Shown here: positions 16,184 through 19,368 of the stretch, piece after piece
Layout of the letters: each line of letters begins with the position of its first letter
Numbering within the stretch: the stretch's first letter is position 1
NCBI GenBank assembly: GCA_036788195.1
Contig: DAIQNX010000050.1
Location: 1 to 19,368, forward strand
Origin: CALFXN01 sp937957815
GTDB taxonomy: Bacteria; Synergistota; Synergistia; Synergistales; Aminobacteriaceae
Reading direction: 5' to 3'
DNA: 19,368 bases
The notes under the pieces: generated by a model
The model's database searches: none
Told to the model about the DNA's origin: nothing
What the model saw: only the letters and a program-made list of their open reading frames with translations
Translations under genes and position numbers: made by a program

Positions 16184-16762
16184 TCAACGTTCCTCCCTAA
16201 CGCTTGCAGCTGCCATCGCTTTTGCGGCCATTTCAGGATCCACATTCTCGTCCTTGACGTGATACGAAACCCATACGTCCTTGCTCGCGAGATTTCGGAA
16301 AAACGTCAAGAGATACTGTAGGCTCGTGAGCGCGAAACCTATCGGAACCACCGACCAAACGGAATAGAGCGGAATTTGGAGAATGGGGCTGACGCGCCGG
16401 AGCACCGCGACGCGGCTTACGTAACGGAACGAAAGCCAGGCGAGATACGCCATGAATACCGCGGTCGATATCGACACGATCAGCGCCAGAATTTTCTGCG
16501 GCTTGCCATTCAGGAAATCATTCAGGATGGACATCCGTATGTGCAGGCCCTTACGTGCTGCATAACTCGTTCCCAGGAACGTGACGAAGACAATGAGAAA
16601 CTGACTGATTTCCTCGGTCGCGTTAATGCTCGAATAGAACAAGTTCCGCGCCGCGACGTTCGCGATGAGAATAACGGCCATGAACAGCACGCTGAATACG
16701 AGGATCCGTTCTTCGATCCAACTTAGCAAACAATCGATTTTTTCGAACGATTTCAAAAGCAT
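16184..16762 (-). CDS. TRAP transporter small membrane subunit (DctQ type)
   Basis: A 192-residue protein with four predicted membrane helices, the DctQ pattern. Typical text includes LVFSVLFMAVILIANVAARN, STEEISQFLIV-like INATEEISQFLIVFVTFLG, and SYAARKGLHIRMSIL. It is needed together with the large subunit for transport. The C-terminus has a charged tail of about 30 residues (YHVKDENVDPEMAAKAMAAA). Start ATG 16762 is preceded by GAGGGGGG very close to the codon. It is the first transporter gene, following a GC-rich hairpin in the 81-base gap after the unknown TIM-barrel-like gene. Confidence 0.9.
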   Translation of the reverse strand: MLLKSFEKIDCLLSWIEERILVFSVLFMAVILIANVAARNLFYSSINATEEISQFLIVFVTFLGTSYAARKGLHIRMSILNDFLNGKPQKILALIVSISTAVFMAYLAWLSFRYVSRVAVLRRVSPILQIPLYSVWSVVPIGFALTSLQYLLTFFRNLASKDVWVSYHVKDENVDPEMAAKAMAAASVREER

Positions 16763-16803
16763 ATCCCCCCTCGGACGGAACGAATGAGCGAACGTGAATA
16801 CGG

Positions 16804-16838
16804 CGTGTAGAGCCCGCGCATCGCGCGGGCTCTACACG
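16804..16838 (-). terminator. 16-bp GC-rich hairpin inside the operon
   Basis: A perfect 16-bp inverted repeat (16804-16819 and 16823-16838) with a three-base loop sits five bases after the stop codon of the TIM-barrel-like gene and 41 bases before the TRAP small subunit. No U-tract follows on the minus strand and no separate promoter is apparent for the TRAP genes. It may be a partial terminator or a message-stabilising 3' end that sets the ratio of the first gene to the rest. Confidence 0.6.
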
Positions 16839-16843
16839 GATGA

Positions 16844-17800
16844 TCAGTCTACGACGGGGAGAGTCAGATCCGCAGGGCCGGCCTTGGAGAGCACGAGCTC
16901 CGGCGCTCGTCGTTCCACGATCTCCCGCAGCGTCGACGCGATCTTTACCTTTGCCCGGACGAAGCTGTCATGCCAGGCATCCGTCACCCAAGGCTTGTAG
17001 ATGTCGCCCTCGGACGTGCCGGGCTCGATCTTGAAATACACGGGAGACGTTACACGTACGATCTCGGGCGCATCGTAGGCGCGATACATCCCGCCGAACG
17101 AATCGACGATGATCATATAGACGTCGAGCGGAATGTCGACCGTAGCGCGGATGCTGGAGAGAATCGGCAACGAAACGTCGGAAATGGGGTTCATCGTGTC
17201 CGCGCCGAGCTCCTGAAGCAGTTTCGCCCCAGCGGGACTGCACTGTCCGCCGAAGACTGACCATTTGAAGATCGTCTCCTTCGGCAGGAACCCCTCTTTT
17301 CTCATCTGGTTGACGAGTCGCAAAGCTCCTTCGTCGTACACGAGGAAACCGCGAATACCGGCCTCGACATTCCGCATCATGTCTTCCACCCAATACGACA
17401 TGTTGTCGGATCCGCGATGTCTCGGACCCTGAGGGCCGCCTTCGGGATATCCCATTTCCTTCGAACCGACGTCCCATCCCTTCCGATGGCCGATGACCAT
17501 GATGATCTCGATCCGCTCATCATGCGCGAGCTTCGCCATCGCCTTCAACTCGTCGAAGTCGCAATACGTCGATCCGCTGACCGTACAGATGGCTCGGTGG
17601 ATCGGAATCTTGCGTTTCTTGGCTTCATCGACCATCGCCACCATATTTGAGTACCGCTCGATGCCGGCGATCTCGATGCGATAGTTGGCACCGTCCGGAA
17701 ACGTACGCTTTGACGTGGGCAAGTTCCATCCGTCACGCCCCGGAATGCCGGTCTTTTCCATGAATGCGCGGATTTCGTCGAGATGTTTTGCCTTGAACAT
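16844..17800 (-). CDS. Uncharacterised TIM-barrel-like protein, U32-peptidase-like C-terminal half
   Basis: A 318-residue soluble protein with no signal peptide or membrane segment. Alternating hydrophobic strands and helices (IEIIMVIGHRKGWD, GFLVYDEGALRLVNQM, IPLDVYMIIVDSFGGMYRAY) suggest an alpha/beta barrel. The stretch LGADTMNPISDVSLPILSSI followed by VDIPLDVYM, and VTSPVYFKIEPG, recalls a family commonly labelled U32 peptidase, but the collagenase-type U32 motif is not visible, so I assign no activity. Single cysteines in ICTVSGSTYCDF and GGQCSP might be functional. Start ATG 17800 has GGGAGGT eight bases upstream. It is the first gene after the GntR regulator and directly behind a copy of its putative operator, so it is probably part of ectoine use or sensing. 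Confidence 0.75.
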   Translation of the reverse strand: MFKAKHLDEIRAFMEKTGIPGRDGWNLPTSKRTFPDGANYRIEIAGIERYSNMVAMVDEAKKRKIPIHRAICTVSGSTYCDFDELKAMAKLAHDERIEIIMVIGHRKGWDVGSKEMGYPEGGPQGPRHRGSDNMSYWVEDMMRNVEAGIRGFLVYDEGALRLVNQMRKEGFLPKETIFKWSVFGGQCSPAGAKLLQELGADTMNPISDVSLPILSSIRATVDIPLDVYMIIVDSFGGMYRAYDAPEIVRVTSPVYFKIEPGTSEGDIYKPWVTDAWHDSFVRAKVKIASTLREIVERRAPELVLSKAGPADLTLPVVD

Positions 17801-17849
17801 GTGTTACACCTCCCTATCGTATTGGCACGTGATGTATCGTTGCTACTTT

Positions 17850-17866
17850 CATTTTTTTGTCGACAT
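17850..17866. promoter_or_regulatory. Putative GntR operator upstream of the ectoine operon
   Basis: Contains CATTTTTTTGTCGACA (17850-17865), identical over 16 bases to the sequence at 18632-18647 upstream of the regulator gene. The core TGTCGACA is a perfect palindrome and fits the FadR-subfamily consensus t-n-GTm-kAC-n-a in one half plus core. It lies about 60 bases before the start codon at 17800, where a promoter for the operon is needed because a terminator stands immediately upstream. The -10/-35 boxes here are not clear; TCGACA itself may be the -35. Confidence 0.68.
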
Positions 17867-17877
17867 TAAGAATGCAG

Positions 17878-17902
17878 AAAAAAAAGCCCTGCAACAGCAG
17901 GG
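17878..17902 (-). terminator. Rho-independent terminator of the gntR gene
   Basis: On the minus strand CCCTGC-TGTT-GCAGGG (17887-17902) is followed by C and then eight T residues (complement of 17878-17885). It lies 15 bases after the GntR stop codon, so the regulator is transcribed separately from the operon behind it. Confidence 0.85.
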
Positions 17903-17917
17903 ATGCTTCCATTGGCA

Positions 17918-18589
17918 TTAAGTGGCTTCGATGTTATGGAGCGAAAGAATATGGCCCCGAAGAACCACGGTCGCCCCGGGCAGATCCTTCTGACCAAGTG
18001 CCTCGAGAATCTGATAGTGCATTGTCGCTGATTTTTCCATGTCCCGCTCGAGGAGCATGTCCTGCATCATCGCGAGTCGCAATCGATAGTAATTGTCCCA
18101 CAGCACCTTGGAGAACCATCGGCATTCGGACTTCTTCCACAAATATCCGTGGAACTCAAGGTCTTTCGTCGAAAACATTATTCCTTTGGTCAGATCGCTT
18201 TCTCCCGGGGATCGCGAGACCCGCACCATGTCGTCGATGGTTGATCGCAGCGTGTCGAAGTCGCTTAAGTCCAGCATGTCACCGTCGATAAGCGTTTTGA
18301 AAATGTGCGTTTCGCACATGCAGCGGAGCTCCAGAATCTCGATCATGTCCTTGTGGTCGAAGGCGGCGACGTACGTCCCGCGACGCGGGATGATCTCGAC
18401 GATGCCTTGCGTTTCCAAATCCTTAAGCGCTTCGCGGACCGTGGCGCGACTCACTCGCAGCTGGTCCGCAATTTCCGTTTCGAGGATGTGGTCGCCATCC
18501 CGGAATACGTCCGTATAGAGAATCTGCCGCCGAATATAGTCGGCGACGCGTTCACCCAAGGTGTCTCGCTCGAAAGGAAGTATGTCCAT
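17918..18589 (-). CDS. GntR-family regulator, FadR subfamily (FCD domain)
   Basis: A 223-residue repressor or activator. The winged helix-turn-helix covers about residues 8-75: GERVADYIRRQILYTDVFRDG, then ETEIADQLRVSRATVREALK and the wing IVEIIPRRGTYVAAF. The all-helical FCD effector domain follows (ILELRCMCETHIFKTLI ... LEFHGYLWKKSECRW ... MHYQILEALGQKD ... LRGHI), with the aspartate/histidine pattern typical of metal- and acid-binding FCD proteins. It likely senses a pathway compound. Start ATG 18589 has GGGAG six bases upstream. It has its own promoter, its own terminator, and an operator shared with the ectoine operon, which together suggest autoregulation and control of the operon. The known ectoine regulator EnuR is a MocR-type GntR with an aminotransferase domain, which this protein lacks. 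Confidence 0.9.
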   Translation of the reverse strand: MDILPFERDTLGERVADYIRRQILYTDVFRDGDHILETEIADQLRVSRATVREALKDLETQGIVEIIPRRGTYVAAFDHKDMIEILELRCMCETHIFKTLIDGDMLDLSDFDTLRSTIDDMVRVSRSPGESDLTKGIMFSTKDLEFHGYLWKKSECRWFSKVLWDNYYRLRLAMMQDMLLERDMEKSATMHYQILEALGQKDLPGATVVLRGHILSLHNIEAT

Positions 18590-18631
18590 ATCGTTCTCCC
18601 AATATGACGTCGAATTTTAGATAATTCCATA

Positions 18632-18649
18632 CATTTTTTTGTCGACAAA
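18632..18649. promoter_or_regulatory. Putative GntR operator upstream of the regulator gene
   Basis: TTTGTCGACAAA (18638-18649) is a perfect 12-bp palindrome matching the FadR-subfamily consensus t-n-GTm-kAC-n-a on both halves. It overlaps the expected transcription start of the promoter at 18653-18681, a repressing position. The extended sequence CATTTTTTTGTCGACA (18632-18647) recurs at 17850-17865. Confidence 0.75.
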
Positions 18650-18652
18650 TAA

Positions 18653-18681
18653 ATTCTACTATCAAATCACTGCGATGTCAA
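18653..18681 (-). promoter_or_regulatory. Near-consensus sigma-70 promoter of gntR
   Basis: Minus-strand TTGACA (18676-18681), 17 bases, then TAGAAT (18653-18658): six of six and five of six matches at the optimal spacing. Transcription should start near 18646, inside the palindromic operator, leaving a leader of roughly 55 bases to the GntR ATG. Confidence 0.75.
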
Positions 18682-18753
18682 GAAACCACATAGCAATGTG
18701 TCAAAGGACAGAGACAATGCCATGCCCGGATAGATAGTATGTACGAATCGGGC

Positions 18754-19164
18754 TCACGCTTCATGGAAGCCGTCATTGACGCCGACCTGTTTTGGTATAT
18801 AGACTGGGCCGGAGTCTCGTTTTCCGGAGCCGAGCTTCTTCCTTTCAGGAAAGAGGAGGAAAGCGGATTTCGCGTCTTTTGCCGCGACGGCGAAGCGTTC
18901 GTTGTGGCCTACCTCGAGGACGGCGGGGAAGAACGCGTTCGCCTCATCGACGGTCCTGATTCCCCGGAGACGTATCTTGACGACGAGGCTGCTTTGCAGC
19001 GTTCCCCACAGCCGCTCGATCCGACCCTTCTGCTGCGGTCGTCTTGCGGCGTTTTCACTCATTCGGGTACGATTGCTTTCCGACGGCCACGACGAGCGTT
19101 CCGTCACGTTACGGTTGCGGAACGGAAGGACGGCGTTCGCGCTGCTCCGGGACATCGTCGACAT
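18754..19164 (-). pseudogene. Decayed C-terminal part of an ISNCY-type DDE transposase
   Basis: The frame contains RRPQQKGRIERLWGTLQSSL, VVKIRLRGIRTVDEANAFF and NERFAVAAKDAKSAF, matching the conserved C-terminal block of ISNCY transposases (SPQAKGRIERLWGTLQDRL...ELRLAGI.T.EEAN.FL...YN.RFAV...). The stretch before QQKGR has no family resemblance although the frame is open, and the segment PAVLEVGHNERF suggests a small indel where the normal enzyme reads like L..FL..HN.RF. The catalytic aspartates and N-terminal helix-turn-helix are missing. No ribosome site was found for the apparent start, and a chromosomal terminator lies only 60 bases upstream, so this is a truncated relic and not a gene. 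Confidence 0.65.
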
Positions 19165-19223
19165 CGCGGCGTCGCGGTCGAAAACGCCGCCAGGACGCGT
19201 CCGCCGATCCTTGTAAAGAATGC

Positions 19224-19257
19224 GAGAGCCCGGCCGTCGCTTTCCGGCCGGGCTCTC
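19224..19257 (-). terminator. Strong palindromic terminator hairpin, right copy
   Basis: A 13-bp perfect inverted repeat (19224-19236 and 19245-19257) with an eight-base loop, 34 bases after the stop codon of the aminotransferase at the right edge. The minus strand continues GCATTCTTTAC, a weak U-rich tail. The 34 bases including the loop match positions 3-36 at all but one base. Confidence 0.72.
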
Positions 19258-19291
19258 CCTGTTTTCAGCGCGTGGCGTTCAGCGCGATTCG

Positions 19292-19368
19292 CTACAGCGA
19301 CGGGAGTGCGCGTTCCATGCGGTCGAACGCCTTCGCGAGTCCCTCCATCGGGAGCGTGCAGGCGATGC
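19292..19368 (-). CDS. C-terminal end of a PLP-dependent aminotransferase (partial)
   Basis: The last 24 codons before a TAG stop (19292-19294) read IACTLPMEGLAKAFDRMERA then LPSL. This matches the C-terminus of class I/II aminotransferases; the complete enzyme at 8068-9228 ends IRIACTRSKHDLEEAMNRME and on. The IACT segment directly follows the substrate-binding arginine in the family. The gene runs off the right edge, so its start, length and substrate are not visible. It is followed by the terminator hairpin at 19224-19257. Confidence 0.7.
   Translation of the reverse strand, partial: IACTLPMEGLAKAFDRMERALPSL

Noticed and set aside
1..19368. tRNA, rRNA, CRISPR array or riboswitch
   Set aside because: No cloverleaf, no rRNA-like conserved stretch, no regularly spaced repeat and no leader structure of a known riboswitch class was seen; this was by eye only.

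Overview
The window is G+C-rich bacterial DNA with every recognisable gene on the minus strand, so it is best read from right to left. The gene content points to an anaerobic amino-acid and peptide fermenter: a four-subunit 2-oxoacid:ferredoxin oxidoreductase next to an ADP-forming acyl-CoA synthetase, a TRAP transporter, a sodium:solute symporter and an Lrp regulator. This mix resembles Synergistota, but that assignment is inference from gene content only.

Right part (about 8000-18700): a ten-gene array that I read as an ectoine/hydroxyectoine uptake and degradation locus. A FadR-type GntR regulator (17918-18589) has a near-consensus promoter and a palindromic operator, and is closed by its own terminator. 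The same 16-base operator sequence recurs upstream of the next gene. The genes then run: a TIM-barrel-like protein of unknown role (16844-17800); a TRAP transporter (small subunit, large subunit, and a binding protein resembling TeaA/UehA); ectoine hydrolase DoeA/EutD (12455-13624); an M20 deacetylase (11183-12442); the hydroxyectoine-type dehydratase EutB (10209-11186); PanB (9289-10143); and a class I/II aminotransferase (8068-9228) followed by a rho-independent terminator.

Middle (7239-8016): a non-coding stretch with the promoter of the Lrp gene and a decayed IS3-family element (left end plus a broken orfA).

Left part (74-7238): an Lrp/AsnC regulator, a 33-residue membrane peptide not previously obvious, an SSS symporter, then the gamma, delta, alpha and beta subunits of a 2-oxoacid:ferredoxin oxidoreductase, and an ADP-forming acyl-CoA synthetase. 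The four oxidoreductase genes and the synthetase overlap or abut. The expected flow is uptake, then oxidative decarboxylation of a 2-oxoacid to acyl-CoA with reduced ferredoxin, then ATP from the acyl-CoA.

Right edge: a decayed ISNCY-type transposase C-terminus (18754-19164), a terminator hairpin almost identical to the one at the left edge, and the last 24 codons of another aminotransferase. Transposase relics therefore lie on both sides of the ectoine locus, which suggests it may be a mobile or acquired block. The most interesting points are a fermentative ectoine/hydroxyectoine route lacking eutA and eutC in view, the shared GntR operator, and the tiny symporter-linked peptide.
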